From Thermoanaerobacterales bacterium UBA4877 (GTDB lineage Bacteria > Bacillota > Thermoanaerobacteria > Thermoanaerobacterales > UBA4877), in assembly GCA_002399345.1 (NCBI GenBank), contig DHDL01000035.1:70601-114464 (forward strand): DNA of 43,864 nucleotides, in the 5' to 3' direction. This document shows, piece by piece, positions 24,480 to 35,275 of this stretch. The notes beneath the pieces are model-generated. The model saw only the letters and a program-made list of their open reading frames with translations, ran no database searches and was not told where the DNA came from. Position 1 is the stretch's first letter. The number at the start of each line of letters is the position of its first letter. The position numbers and the translations under genes are program-made.

Positions 24480-25385
24480 TTATGTGGTCCTGAGACCTGA
24501 TTTACCTTGGGATTTCACTCCCTTTTCATTTCTTTTAAGCAGGTACCATAGCGGCGAAGCAATGAAGATTGAAGAATATGTGCCGCTGGCTACTCCCACA
24601 ATGAGTGGAAGGGCAAAGTCTTTGATGGAGCTAGGCCCGATAAAATACAATAATGTAATTGTCATAAGTGTGGTAAGAGACGTATTTATCGATCTCGTCA
24701 ATGTTTGGGAAATACTTGTATTTATAAGCTCTTCAAGACTCATTTTCTTCTTATAATTTTTCATATTCTCCCTTATCCTGTCAAAAATAACTATGGTGTC
24801 ATTGATCGAATAACCCAGTATAGTAAGCATGACTGCAACAAAGGAGCTGCTAATCGGTATCTTAAAAACAGCATACAGACTAAAAGTTACAAGAAGGTCA
24901 TGTATAAGGGCCAGTATAGCCGCTACACCAAATTTGAGCTCAAACCTTATGGCTATATATACAAGCATGGCCACTGATGCTATGCTAATTGCCAATATTG
25001 CATTATTTTTCATGTCTCTGCCGATTGTAGGCCCGACATTTTCTACGGACAATACATCTTTAGCTTTTAAATCATATTTTTTCACTATGTCGCTCACGAG
25101 CTTTTGTCTTTGCGTATTCGGCATGTATGCAGTTTTGATGATGACCTCGTTCTTATTATTACCCGCCTTTTGTATATAACTCTCTTTTTCCAAATTATAT
25201 TTATTTAGAATATCTTTGATATCGTCGTTATCAAAACTTTTACCAATATTAATCTGCAAAATGGTGCCACCTGTAAAATCTATACCGAGCTGCAGACCGT
25301 TTACTGCTGTTGCTATTAATCCGACCAGTATGGCTATAACAGACAGCGTAAAGAATATATTTCTTTTTCCAATAAAGTCAAACAT
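24480..25385 (-). CDS. secF: Protein translocase subunit SecF
   Basis: A 301-residue RND-like membrane protein that assists Sec export with SecD. The first helix is followed by GLQLGIDFTGGTILQI, the family hallmark, and then a periplasmic-type P4 domain at about 40-125. Five further helices include LGYSINDTIVIFDRIRENM and TLTRSINTSLTTLMTIT. The C-terminus is basic. It begins 13 bases after secD and is followed closely by the phasin-like gene. Confidence 0.97.
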   Translation of the reverse strand: MFDFIGKRNIFFTLSVIAILVGLIATAVNGLQLGIDFTGGTILQINIGKSFDNDDIKDILNKYNLEKESYIQKAGNNKNEVIIKTAYMPNTQRQKLVSDIVKKYDLKAKDVLSVENVGPTIGRDMKNNAILAISIASVAMLVYIAIRFELKFGVAAILALIHDLLVTFSLYAVFKIPISSSFVAVMLTILGYSINDTIVIFDRIRENMKNYKKKMSLEELINTSISQTLTRSINTSLTTLMTITLLYFIGPSSIKDFALPLIVGVASGTYSSIFIASPLWYLLKRNEKGVKSQGKSGLRTT

Positions 25386-25397
25386 TATATGCCCCCC

Positions 25398-26633
25398 TTA
25401 TAGCCCAAATAACTTAGGATTTTTTGTGATATTCATACCTACGACAGTATTAAGTATATACTTAGTAATTGCAACTGCCGTAAGCATACTGGCAAGTACA
25501 CCGACCGCAAGGGTTACGGCAAATCCCTTGATGGATCCCGCCCCCAGATAAAACAGTACCACGCAGGCTATCAAGGTTGTAACATTGGAATCCACAACAG
25601 CTATAAGCGCTCTGTGAAAACCCTGTTCTATGGAAGCACGCAAACTCTTACCGCTCTTGAGCTCTTCCTTGATTCGTTCAAATATTATTACGTTGGCATC
25701 GACGGCCATTCCTATAGATAGAATTATCCCCGCAATTCCGGGCAGCGTCATCGTCACTTTTAATAAAGCGAATACGGCAAAAGTTATCATTATATATATC
25801 GCCAAAGCTATATCGGCTACAAGTCCGGGCAGTCTATAGTAAACCAGCATAAACAGCATTACTATAAGCACACCGTATATACCTGCCTGAAGACTCTTAG
25901 TCAAAGCATCTTGTCCAAGTGTTGGGCCTACTGTCCTTATTTCAATAGGCTTAAGCGTTACAGGCAGAGCACCGGATCTTACCTGTACTGCTAGTTTGGA
26001 CGCCTCATCAAAATCCTCCATTCCGGTTATTACGGCCTGGCCTCCCGTAATCTGGCTTTGAACCACCGGGGCAGAAATTATCTTGTCATCAAGAACAATT
26101 GAAATCTGTTGATTCATATATTTAGCCGTAGCATCCGCAAACTTTTTAGAACCCTCGCCATTAAATTCAAGCGTTACCTGCGGCATATCCATGCCGTTTG
26201 AATCTTTGCCAACAACGGCTTTCGAATCCTTGACGTTTGCTCCCGTCAATATAACTTTGTCATCCGGGCCTACAAACTGCAGCTGGGCTGTCTGGCCCAA
26301 AAAGTTTATCGCACTCTCCGGATCGTTAACACCGGGAAGTTCAACACGTATTCTGTTAGATCCCTCTGCTACTATGACAGGTTCAGTCACGCCCAGGGCA
26401 TTGACTCTGTTGTCTATCACGGAAATAGCCTTGGAAATATCATCGGGGCTGACCTTGCCCTGGCCCTCCATGACGGCATATACACCGCCCTTTAAATCCA
26501 GGCCTTGTCTAATGCTCTTACTGACCGGTTTAATTTCAAATTTTCCAATTGATAAACCTTCAAGCATTATATAAGCTACTATTACGATTATAGCTATTAA
26601 CGCAATGAATTTTACTGTGTTCTTTACATTCAT
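25398..26633 (-). CDS. secD: Protein translocase subunit SecD
   Basis: A 411-residue partner of SecF. An N-terminal helix is followed by IRQGLDLKGGVYAVMEGQG and INDRVN-like NRVNALGVTEPVI. The P1-head region contains TGGQAVITGMEDFDEAS. Five or six C-terminal helices include GIILSIGMAVDANVIIFERI and SFD-type AVVDSNVTTLIACVVLFYLG. It is shorter than the E. coli protein, as is normal in Firmicutes. ATG at 26633 has GGGGGTCA upstream. A consensus promoter precedes it, and the operon is secD-secF-phasin-like gene. Confidence 0.97.
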   Translation of the reverse strand: MNVKNTVKFIALIAIIVIVAYIMLEGLSIGKFEIKPVSKSIRQGLDLKGGVYAVMEGQGKVSPDDISKAISVIDNRVNALGVTEPVIVAEGSNRIRVELPGVNDPESAINFLGQTAQLQFVGPDDKVILTGANVKDSKAVVGKDSNGMDMPQVTLEFNGEGSKKFADATAKYMNQQISIVLDDKIISAPVVQSQITGGQAVITGMEDFDEASKLAVQVRSGALPVTLKPIEIRTVGPTLGQDALTKSLQAGIYGVLIVMLFMLVYYRLPGLVADIALAIYIMITFAVFALLKVTMTLPGIAGIILSIGMAVDANVIIFERIKEELKSGKSLRASIEQGFHRALIAVVDSNVTTLIACVVLFYLGAGSIKGFAVTLAVGVLASMLTAVAITKYILNTVVGMNITKNPKLFGL

Positions 26634-26667
26634 CTAAGTATGACCCCCTTCTTAACACATTAAATAA

Positions 26668-26696
26668 ATTATAACCTCTCTCAATGGGAGCGTCAA
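26668..26696 (-). promoter_or_regulatory. Promoter of secD-secF
   Basis: The minus strand reads TTGACG (26691-26696), 17 bp, TATAAT (26668-26673), about 30 bases upstream of the secD start. Confidence 0.85.
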
Positions 26697-26766
26697 TATG
26701 ACCGTTTTGTACCCATATCTCAATAACATATTTTATTTTATTACAATCATTTTACATGGCGGACCG

Positions 26767-27273
26767 TCACATATCTTTTTTATACTCTGTTGCCAGATCC
26801 ACATATTCCATTGCGCCTTCTTTTAGATACTTAACCTCGGTATCGGTCAGACTACGCACAATACGAGCTGGATTGCCGTAAACCATACTATAAGGGGGTA
26901 TTTTTTTTCGTCTGGTAATAAGGGTTCCCGCCCCCACGATTACATGATCACCAATTTCGGCTTCATCCATTATTATTGAGCCCATCCCTATAAGCGTATA
27001 GTCGCCAACAGTGCATCCATGTATGATGACGTTGTGACCTACGGTAACATAATTTCCTATTCGGGCAGGCGTATTACCCACATGGACCACGCTTCCATCC
27101 TGTATATTAGTATAATTACCGACGCTGATGCCGCATATATCACCTCTTAATACACTGCCATACCAAATACTTGAGAAGTCCCCTATCCTTACATCACCTG
27201 CAATGGTGACATTCTCCAAAATACAAGCCTGCGGACTTATCGCCGGCACTTTATTTTTATATCGTTTTATCAT
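26767..27273 (-). CDS. Gamma carbonic anhydrase-like hexapeptide protein
   Basis: A 168-residue left-handed beta-helix protein of the gamma-CA/YrdA/PaaY family. The predicted zinc ligands H64 (SVVHVGN), H80 and H85 (GHNVIIHG) are all present, as are the conserved SVLRGD and NIQDGS residues. The C-terminal helix contains EVKYLKEGAMEYVDLATEY. It could hydrate CO2, though many family members show no activity. The ATG lies inside the end of scfB, overlapping by 17 bases, so the two are translationally coupled. Confidence 0.92.
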   Translation of the reverse strand: MIKRYKNKVPAISPQACILENVTIAGDVRIGDFSSIWYGSVLRGDICGISVGNYTNIQDGSVVHVGNTPARIGNYVTVGHNVIIHGCTVGDYTLIGMGSIIMDEAEIGDHVIVGAGTLITRRKKIPPYSMVYGNPARIVRSLTDTEVKYLKEGAMEYVDLATEYKKDM

Positions 27274-28621
27274 TTTTCATTAACCTTTCCGTTTGCAAGG
27301 CTATAGCACACTCCATTCTTTTCCTAACTATCTCACAGGCTATATCGTAGGTCTTATCAAAACCTCCGCCCATTTTAAGATTTGAAGCATGGCAGCCTCC
27401 GCTGCAATAAAATTTAGCCCAGCATTTTGTACATTTCTTCTTTGTATAAATATTGCTTTTTAAAAAAAGATTACCCATCTTGGTATCTTTAATACCGTCA
27501 AATATATTCCCCATCTTATAGTCATCCATGCCTACAAACTGATGGCAAGGATAAATATTACCCGTTGGATCCACAGCCAGATACTCAAATCCAGCACCAC
27601 AGCCGGTGATTCTTTTAAGCGTACACGGTCCGCCATTCAAATCTATATCAAAGTGATAAAAATTTATTGGGTTGCCCTCATTTTCTCTTTGCATACAAAA
27701 GTCTAAAAGCCTGTCATACTCATCAAAGATACGCGGCAGGTCCTCCTCTCTTATAGCATACTTGCTGTCATCGGAAACAACAGGTTCCATAGATATTTCT
27801 TTAAAACCCAGATCGGCAATAGACTTGACATCCTCGGTAAAATCCAGATTATATTGTGTGTATGTGCCCCTTATATAATATTCCTTGTCCTTATCCCTGC
27901 CGGCAATGAGTTTACATATGTTTTTCACTATGGCATCATAGCTTCCGCCATTGGCTATATTATGTCTGAACCTGTCATTTACCTCCTTCCTTCCATCCAG
28001 GCTTAAGACCACGTTATACATGTTATCATTGATGAACTTAATGGAATCATCTGTGAGAAGGGTCGCATTGGTGGTTATGTTAAAACCAAAATCCTTATCA
28101 TGCTCCCTGCCTTTTTTCTTAGCGTATTCCACCATGTCCTTAACAACATCAAAGTTCATTAATGGCTCTCCGCCAAAGAAGTCAATCTCCAGATGCTTGT
28201 TAATACCCGATTGGTCTATCAAAAAATCAACACACTTCCTGCCTGTATCTATGCTCATACGGCTTGTCCCATGATGGTAACTCCCTGCTGATGCAAAACA
28301 ATAGTCACATCTTAAATTACAGTCATGGGCAGGATGCACGCATAACGCCCTCAAAGAGGGCTTATAATTATCAAGTATATAACCCTTGTCATCATCCGGT
28401 GAAAACAGCATTCCGCTTTCTACCAATTCATTAATCTCATTTAAAGATTCAAGTATTTCGCTGGTATCATATTTATCTTTTAAAATATCTATTATGTCTC
28501 TTTCTCTATGTTCAAGGTAAAGGCCCAGCACATCATAGGTAAGGTCATCTACAAAATGGATGGTTCCCGATCCTACGTCGAGTACTATATTCCGTCCATT
28601 TGCTTTATATCTGTGTATCAT
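27257..28621 (-). CDS. scfB: SCIFF peptide maturase (radical SAM, SPASM domain)
   Basis: A 454-residue radical SAM enzyme that forms the Cys-to-Thr thioether in the SCIFF peptide. Residues 1-85 resemble a peptide-binding RRE-type segment. The cluster motif is CNLRCDYC (C101, C105, C108). The SPASM region, from about 330, holds the auxiliary cluster ligands in ITGCGAGFEYLAVD, IYPCHQF, CTKCWAKFYCSGGCHAS and DIACEIV. ATG at 28621 follows the GGAGG in TTGGAGGATG. The substrate gene scfA is 87 bases upstream, separated by a terminator hairpin. The gamma-CA gene overlaps its end. Confidence 0.95.
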   Translation of the reverse strand: MIHRYKANGRNIVLDVGSGTIHFVDDLTYDVLGLYLEHRERDIIDILKDKYDTSEILESLNEINELVESGMLFSPDDDKGYILDNYKPSLRALCVHPAHDCNLRCDYCFASAGSYHHGTSRMSIDTGRKCVDFLIDQSGINKHLEIDFFGGEPLMNFDVVKDMVEYAKKKGREHDKDFGFNITTNATLLTDDSIKFINDNMYNVVLSLDGRKEVNDRFRHNIANGGSYDAIVKNICKLIAGRDKDKEYYIRGTYTQYNLDFTEDVKSIADLGFKEISMEPVVSDDSKYAIREEDLPRIFDEYDRLLDFCMQRENEGNPINFYHFDIDLNGGPCTLKRITGCGAGFEYLAVDPTGNIYPCHQFVGMDDYKMGNIFDGIKDTKMGNLFLKSNIYTKKKCTKCWAKFYCSGGCHASNLKMGGGFDKTYDIACEIVRKRMECAIALQTERLMKNDKTI

Positions 28622-28654
28622 TCAATAATTCATCCTCCAATAAAAATTTAAAAA

Positions 28655-28688
28655 GCAGTATATATTAGCTTACACTAATATTTACTGC
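28655..28688 (-). terminator. Intergenic terminator between scfA and scfB
   Basis: The stem GCAGTAAATATTAG / CTAATATATACTGC (14 bp, one mismatch) has a 6-nt loop and is followed on the minus strand by TTTTTAAATTTTTATT. It should let only part of the transcripts continue into scfB, giving more peptide than maturase. Confidence 0.85.
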
Positions 28689-28707
28689 TTATATGTCCCC
28701 CACCGCT

Positions 28708-28842
28708 TTAATTCTTAGGACATTTTTGATTTGCAACTGTGCAGGACGTTTTACATGCGGACTGGCATGAAGCGTGGCATCCGTCACACTCAAACATAGT
28801 CGCTTTGTTCTGCGGCCTGTTTAAGGTTTTTATATGTTTCAA
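28708..28842 (-). CDS. scfA: SCIFF ribosomal peptide precursor
   Basis: A 44-residue peptide, started by TTG at 28842 six bases after AGGGAGGG. It reads MKHIKTLNRPQNKATMFE, then six cysteines at 19, 22, 26, 30, 34 and 41, with the family core SCQSACKTSCTVANQKC. This is the six-cysteines-in-forty-five peptide found throughout Clostridia and modified by ScfB. By analogy with the characterised peptide, whose thioether spans five residues, C30 to T35 is the likely link. Its biological role is unresolved. Confidence 0.95.
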   Translation of the reverse strand: MKHIKTLNRPQNKATMFECDGCHASCQSACKTSCTVANQKCPKN

Positions 28843-28874
28843 GTATATCCCTCCCTAAATATGAATCACTGACT

Positions 28875-28883
28875 ATTATAACA
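28875..28883 (-). promoter_or_regulatory. Extended -10 promoter of scfA
   Basis: The minus strand reads TGTTATAAT, an extended -10. The -35 is poor. The predicted start gives a leader of about 25 bases before the TTG start. Confidence 0.5.
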
Positions 28884-28909
28884 TAAGTTATGCCGCATGA
28901 GAAACAGTT

Positions 28910-29281
28910 TCATATATTTATTCCAACAATTCCACCTAGAGCACCTATTAGAACAGCGATCACAACATTGATAAGCATGTTCGAGCCTGCTTGAGGGCCT
29001 CGTAAGATTAAAGAGAGAATATAAAGGATGATTATATAGATTAAACCTGCCAACGCACCATAGAGCCAACCTTTTTTATGTATCCAGTGTGCAGACATAA
29101 GTCCGGAAATAAATATTGTAACCGCCGAAACAACCTTAACAGCCGTAGGTATGGTAATCTCTGAAACACCGGTAGTTCCCAGTATTATACCGTATATCAA
29201 AAACGTAATGATTGCGATGACATATCCGACTATAACCCCTAGTGTAACAGCCCTTATAGAACTTAGGTTTTCCTTAACCAT
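28910..29281 (-). CDS. TIGR04086 (YrzE-like) family membrane protein
   Basis: A 123-residue integral membrane protein with four hydrophobic helices (about 12-33, 44-63, 70-92 and 100-121) and the short hydrophilic turn HWIHKKGW. It matches the TIGR04086 family of small Firmicute membrane proteins commonly found near yajC. No function is known. ATG at 29281 follows GGGGTGAT. It lies between yajC, from which it is separated by a terminator, and scfA. Confidence 0.8.
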   Translation of the reverse strand: MVKENLSSIRAVTLGVIVGYVIAIITFLIYGIILGTTGVSEITIPTAVKVVSAVTIFISGLMSAHWIHKKGWLYGALAGLIYIIILYILSLILRGPQAGSNMLINVVIAVLIGALGGIVGINI

Positions 29282-29351
29282 ATTATTATCACCCCTATTT
29301 ATTTCACTACACTAAAAGTATGATTAAATATAAAAAATATAACTATAAAAA

Positions 29352-29383
29352 ATGCCATAAAACCTTTATAAGTTTTACGGCAT
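29352..29383 (-). terminator. Terminator after yajC
   Basis: The stem ATGCCGTAAAAC / GTTTTATGGCAT has an 8-nt loop and is followed on the minus strand by TTTTTT. It ends the ruv-queA-tgt-yajC run. Confidence 0.9.
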
Positions 29384-29389
29384 CTCGTA

Positions 29390-29788
29390 TTACTTGTTAT
29401 CCTCTTTATCCTCGTTGTCCTCTTTGCTATCTTCCTTCTTATCCTCTTTCTTTACTTCTTTATCCTTCTCATTATTCTTTTCTTTGTCTTGATCCTTGCC
29501 CTGCTTTGTTTCCTTTGATTTTACCTTATTTGTAACACCACCTACTGCCCATTTTGCAATTATCAGCTTAACCCGGTCGGCACCGACTTCAATTGTGATG
29601 GAACTATCTTTTATATTGAGCACCTTGCCATAAATGCCACTCTTAGTTATTATCTCATCACCCGGTGCCAATGAAGCTATCATCTCCCGCTCCTTTTTAT
29701 CCCGGTTTTGCTGAGGACGGATTATGAGGAAATAAAATATGGCAATAAAAACAACCAATTCAACAATCAGTACAGTTGTCTGATTCAC
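29390..29788 (-). CDS. yajC: Preprotein translocase accessory subunit YajC
   Basis: A 132-residue protein. Residues 5-22 are a single membrane helix followed by the signature IIRPQQNRDKKEREM. The core then reads LAPGDEIITKSGIYGKVL and continues to about residue 87. The last 45 residues are an unusual tail made almost only of Lys, Glu, Asp and Asn in KED-like repeats. YajC associates with SecDF in other bacteria. The tail is longer than in most family members. It follows tgt, the classical tgt-yajC order. Confidence 0.95.
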   Translation of the reverse strand: MNQTTVLIVELVVFIAIFYFLIIRPQQNRDKKEREMIASLAPGDEIITKSGIYGKVLNIKDSSITIEVGADRVKLIIAKWAVGGVTNKVKSKETKQGKDQDKEKNNEKDKEVKKEDKKEDSKEDNEDKEDNK

Positions 29789-29813
29789 AGGTATCCCTCC
29801 CTTCTTTTATATT

Positions 29814-31582
<1,769 letters not shown>

Positions 31583-31597
31583 TCCTCCTAATCAGAT

Positions 31598-32623
31598 TTA
31601 AATTATCAGCATGGCATCTCCGAAACTAAAGAACCTATACTTTTTCTCAACAGCAATCTTATAAGCGTTTAAAATGTTTTCTCTTCCAGCCAGTGCACTC
31701 ACCATCATAATAAGCGTTGACTCGGGCAGATGGAAATTTGTAACCAGGGCATCTACGGCCTTGTACTTATATCCGGGATAAATAAAGATATCCGTCCATC
31801 CGCTCTTCGCTATGATATTGCCATCCTCATCGCAGGCAGATTCCAGAGTCCGTGTAGAGGTCGTACCCACCGATACAACTTTCCCACCGTTTTTTCTTAC
31901 ACTATTTATTATATCTGCGGATTCTTGATTTATAACAAAAAACTCTGAATGCATTTTGTGATCTTCAATATTCTCCACCTTGACCGGCCGGAATGTCCCC
32001 AAGCCGACATGCAGTGTTACATATACGATATGGACACCCATATTTTCTATTTCCTCCAGCAGCTCTTTAGTAAAGTGTAAACCCGCCGTGGGTGCTGCAG
32101 CCGAACCCTCGTATTTTGAATATACGGTTTGATACATCTCATTATCATCAAGCTGTTTTTTAATATAAGGTGGAAGAGGCATTTCTCCCAATTTATCCAG
32201 TACCTCTTCGAAGAGCCCCTCATAACTAAATTTCACATAACGGGTACCTATGTCTGTAGAATCAAGTACCTCGGCTGTGAGCTCACCATTGCCGAATACA
32301 AACTTTGCGCCCGGTTTAGCTCTTCTTCCCGGATTAACCATAACCTCCCAGACATCACCGCCCTTATTATTCAAAAGAAGAAACTCCATTTTTCCATGGG
32401 TATCTGCCTTCTTCCCAAGGAGCCGGGCAGGTATGACCCTGGTATTGTTTAAAACCAGACAGTCACCCGGGTTAAGATAGCCCACCACATCCTTGAAAAC
32501 CTTATGTTCTATTCCCCCCGTGTCTTTATGAAGCACCATTAACCGTGCCATATCTCTTTGCTTAAGCGGCTCCTGAGCTATAAGCTCCTTAGGAAGATCA
32601 AAATAAAAGTCATGAACGTTCAA
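31598..32623 (-). CDS. queA: tRNA preQ1(34) S-adenosylmethionine ribosyltransferase-isomerase
   Basis: A 341-residue enzyme that transfers a ribosyl group from SAM to preQ1-tRNA to give epoxyqueuosine. Motifs include [20 protein letters not shown] at the N-terminus, [19 protein letters not shown], then [13 protein letters not shown], and [18 protein letters not shown]. The start is TTG at 32623 with AGGAGATG upstream. With tgt it carries the last steps of queuosine formation. No preQ1 synthesis genes or preQ1 riboswitch are seen here. Confidence 0.96.
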   Translation of the reverse strand: MNVHDFYFDLPKELIAQEPLKQRDMARLMVLHKDTGGIEHKVFKDVVGYLNPGDCLVLNNTRVIPARLLGKKADTHGKMEFLLLNNKGGDVWEVMVNPGRRAKPGAKFVFGNGELTAEVLDSTDIGTRYVKFSYEGLFEEVLDKLGEMPLPPYIKKQLDDNEMYQTVYSKYEGSAAAPTAGLHFTKELLEEIENMGVHIVYVTLHVGLGTFRPVKVENIEDHKMHSEFFVINQESADIINSVRKNGGKVVSVGTTSTRTLESACDEDGNIIAKSGWTDIFIYPGYKYKAVDALVTNFHLPESTLIMMVSALAGRENILNAYKIAVEKKYRFFSFGDAMLII

Positions 32624-32644
32624 AATAACATCTCCTGTAAATTA

Positions 32645-34207
32645 TCAGCTTTTAGTAGGATATAAATCCACATCACTATAATAATATTTCAGTATATCCG
32701 CAAAATCAAATCCCTTATCAGCCATTCCCCTCGCACCGTACTGGCTAAGCCCGATACCGTGGCCGTATCCGCTGCCTTTTATAGTGAAACTTGAAGTGCC
32801 AGCTGATATCTTCTTACTCCCATTACTTCCCAAAACATACATGCCGCTGCCGCCTGCAGCCTTTTCACCGTTCCCCGAGACTATATGCAAATCCTGCGGC
32901 AAACTTTTTTTAACCTGACTGTTTGATCCCATTGTATATATATCGGTTGCATAACCTGGCTGCAGATCAAACAGCGTACTTTTTAACCCCAAAATATTTC
33001 TTATTTCATTTTTCTTCATCACGGCGGTTCCCTTAGTACCGACAACATCCATCTCTAGTACCCTGCCTGTGTATGAATGCTTTAAATTAACGTCTTTAAT
33101 TGTTCCAATATTCCCCTTCTTTGGTTTAATCTTTTTTAATAGCTCTTGTGCACTTATTGTCACAGTCCAGTTATCATGTTTAGGCTCATATCCCAAGCAG
33201 TATGGATCGGGTCTTCCTACAAAAACCGGGGATGAGGAAGCATACACATCGGATATATCCGCCGTATAACCTCCGCTATGGGAACAGAAGAATGCTTCCA
33301 CAGGCATGCCATCATGCATTATTAATGTTCCTCTTGTCAAGTCAACCGCCCTATTTGTTGCCGCTTTCTCAGATGACATGCCTTTATATACCTGGCTATC
33401 TGTAGAACAACCCACATCAATTCTCTGGGATGCAAATTTATTATTATACATTATGTTATATACCGCATAGCTCCTTGCCGCCACTGCTTGTGCTTTTAGC
33501 GCCTCAATCGGCCAACCAGACGGCATTTCGTTTGGGATGACACCGTAAAGATATTCTTCCATTGGCAAACAGTTTATAACATTAATTTTGCCCGAACTGT
33601 TCTTTACAAAAGAAATATTACCTCTGTAAGGCTTATTCATTACATACAAATTACCGGCCAATGGTTTTAAAGACAATTCGTATTTATTATTATTCACCAC
33701 AGCCAGAATGGTTTGTCCACTCTTTTTTACCAAAACAACATTTTTAATCCCATTAACTACATCGCCTTTTAATCCTGTTTGATTAGCTAAAGAAGCATTT
33801 GAGAAACTTCCCACCCAAACCTGATACCCTCCATCATAGGCCGGATATGCATCATAACCGGCTGCCTTAAGCCTGTCCGCTTCGGCCATGGCAGCGCTCG
33901 CCGTAGCATGATCTGACACATGCAGATGATACGGGCCGGCATATGTACTGTCATTGATAATCTGAATCGTACTGCTGTCATTTAATGTCATTACTTTGTT
34001 ATAAGCATTATTTTCATGCATTATCATTATATCCATTCCACCGTTACATCTAACATCAACGGAATCCTTGGCAGTATAGCTATAATACAGCCCCACCCTA
34101 ACACTATCCGGGATTTCACCGGCTGCCTGAGCCGGTGAAACTGCAGTGCCCGGTATTACCGTAATAATCATAGCAACAAGCAATACATATAATACAATAC
34201 GTTTCAT
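32645..34207 (-). CDS. SpoIID/LytB domain protein with SPOR-like region
   Basis: A 520-residue exported protein. Residues 1-28 form a signal peptide ending near PAQAA. Residues about 75-125 (AMAEADRLKAAGYDAYPAYD, then YQVWVGSF) look like a SPOR peptidoglycan-binding domain. The SpoIID/LytB domain follows, with LPMEEYLYGVIPNEMP and ALKAQAVAARSYAVYN, and ends with GSGYGHGIGLSQYGARGMAD. SpoIID proteins are lytic transglycosylases on denuded glycan during spore engulfment; this longer SPOR-containing form may act in vegetative cells. I choose ATG at 34207, after AAAAGGAGTG. Confidence 0.9.
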   Translation of the reverse strand: MKRIVLYVLLVAMIITVIPGTAVSPAQAAGEIPDSVRVGLYYSYTAKDSVDVRCNGGMDIMIMHENNAYNKVMTLNDSSTIQIINDSTYAGPYHLHVSDHATASAAMAEADRLKAAGYDAYPAYDGGYQVWVGSFSNASLANQTGLKGDVVNGIKNVVLVKKSGQTILAVVNNNKYELSLKPLAGNLYVMNKPYRGNISFVKNSSGKINVINCLPMEEYLYGVIPNEMPSGWPIEALKAQAVAARSYAVYNIMYNNKFASQRIDVGCSTDSQVYKGMSSEKAATNRAVDLTRGTLIMHDGMPVEAFFCSHSGGYTADISDVYASSSPVFVGRPDPYCLGYEPKHDNWTVTISAQELLKKIKPKKGNIGTIKDVNLKHSYTGRVLEMDVVGTKGTAVMKKNEIRNILGLKSTLFDLQPGYATDIYTMGSNSQVKKSLPQDLHIVSGNGEKAAGGSGMYVLGSNGSKKISAGTSSFTIKGSGYGHGIGLSQYGARGMADKGFDFADILKYYYSDVDLYPTKS

Positions 34208-34267
34208 ACGAATCACTCCTTTTCATTTTGTATAAACTACTATTTTGTTGTAAGCTATTGCAAATGA

Positions 34268-35269
34268 TCATTCTTTCGGAACAGGTATATTAAAATATTC
34301 AAATGCTGCATCGGTTGCCATCCTGCCCCGCGGTGTCCTTTTAATAAAACCAAGCTGCAGCAAATATGGCTCATAAACATTTTGAATAGTATCCGCATCT
34401 TCACTTATAGAGGCAGCTATAGTCTCAAGACCCACCGGCCCGCCTCCGAATTTCTCTATGATACAGAGAAGGAATCTTCTGTCCGTCTCGTCCAGTCCCT
34501 TTTCATCAATATCCAATAGCTTTAGCGCCGCTTTAGATGTATCCAAATCAACTATACCCTCCGATTTAACCTGTGCATAATCCCGAGTACGTTTCAAAAG
34601 TCTGTTTGCAACTCTCGGCGTACCCCTGGACCTCTTTGCAATTTCTTCCGCCCCTTTTTCATCAATACGGATGCCCAATATGTTTGAAGACCGCTTTATT
34701 ATTTTCATTAACTCCTCAGTATTGTAAAAATCCAATCTGTCTATCATCCCGAAACGATCCCTTAATGGCGATGACAAAAGCCCTATCCTCGTCGTGGCTC
34801 CGATGAGGGTAAAATTTGGAAGGTTCAGTCTGATTGAACGCGCACTGGGGCCCTTGCCAACGACAATATCTAAAGCAAAGTCCTCCATAGCAGAATACAG
34901 TATCTCTTCGACGCTCCGGTTTAATCTGTGAATCTCATCAATGAAGAGCACGTCATTTTCATTCAGGTTTGTAAGTATCGCAGCTAAATCGCCGCTCTTT
35001 TCTAAAGCCGGCCCAGATGTAATACGTATATTTACGCCCATTTCGTTGGCTATGATACCTGCCAACGTTGTTTTTCCCAAACCCGGCGGGCCATACAGAA
35101 GAACATGATCCAGGGTTTCATGTCTAGCAAGAGCAGCGGCAATAAAAATAGAAAGCTTGTCCTTTATTCTTCCTTGACCTATGTATTCATCTAGCCTCTG
35201 CGGCCGCAGTGTAGTCTCTATATCTTTATCATCATTTGAATATTGAGAGGAAATAATCCTGTCTTCCAT
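34268..35269 (-). CDS. ruvB: Holliday junction branch migration ATPase RuvB
   Basis: A 333-residue AAA+ motor that drives RuvAB branch migration. Walker A is [10 protein letters not shown] (59-68) and Walker B is DEIH (111-114). Sensor and arginine-finger residues are in [19 protein letters not shown]. The C-terminal winged helix contains [20 protein letters not shown] and [13 protein letters not shown]. It follows ruvA by seven bases. Confidence 0.98.
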   Translation of the reverse strand: MEDRIISSQYSNDDKDIETTLRPQRLDEYIGQGRIKDKLSIFIAAALARHETLDHVLLYGPPGLGKTTLAGIIANEMGVNIRITSGPALEKSGDLAAILTNLNENDVLFIDEIHRLNRSVEEILYSAMEDFALDIVVGKGPSARSIRLNLPNFTLIGATTRIGLLSSPLRDRFGMIDRLDFYNTEELMKIIKRSSNILGIRIDEKGAEEIAKRSRGTPRVANRLLKRTRDYAQVKSEGIVDLDTSKAALKLLDIDEKGLDETDRRFLLCIIEKFGGGPVGLETIAASISEDADTIQNVYEPYLLQLGFIKRTPRGRMATDAAFEYFNIPVPKE

Positions 35270-35275
35270 TATTCA

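Noticed and set aside
31598..32700. preQ1 riboswitch upstream of queA
   Set aside because: The gap between the SpoIID-domain gene and queA is about 20 bases, too short for an aptamer. No pseudoknot-like sequence is seen.
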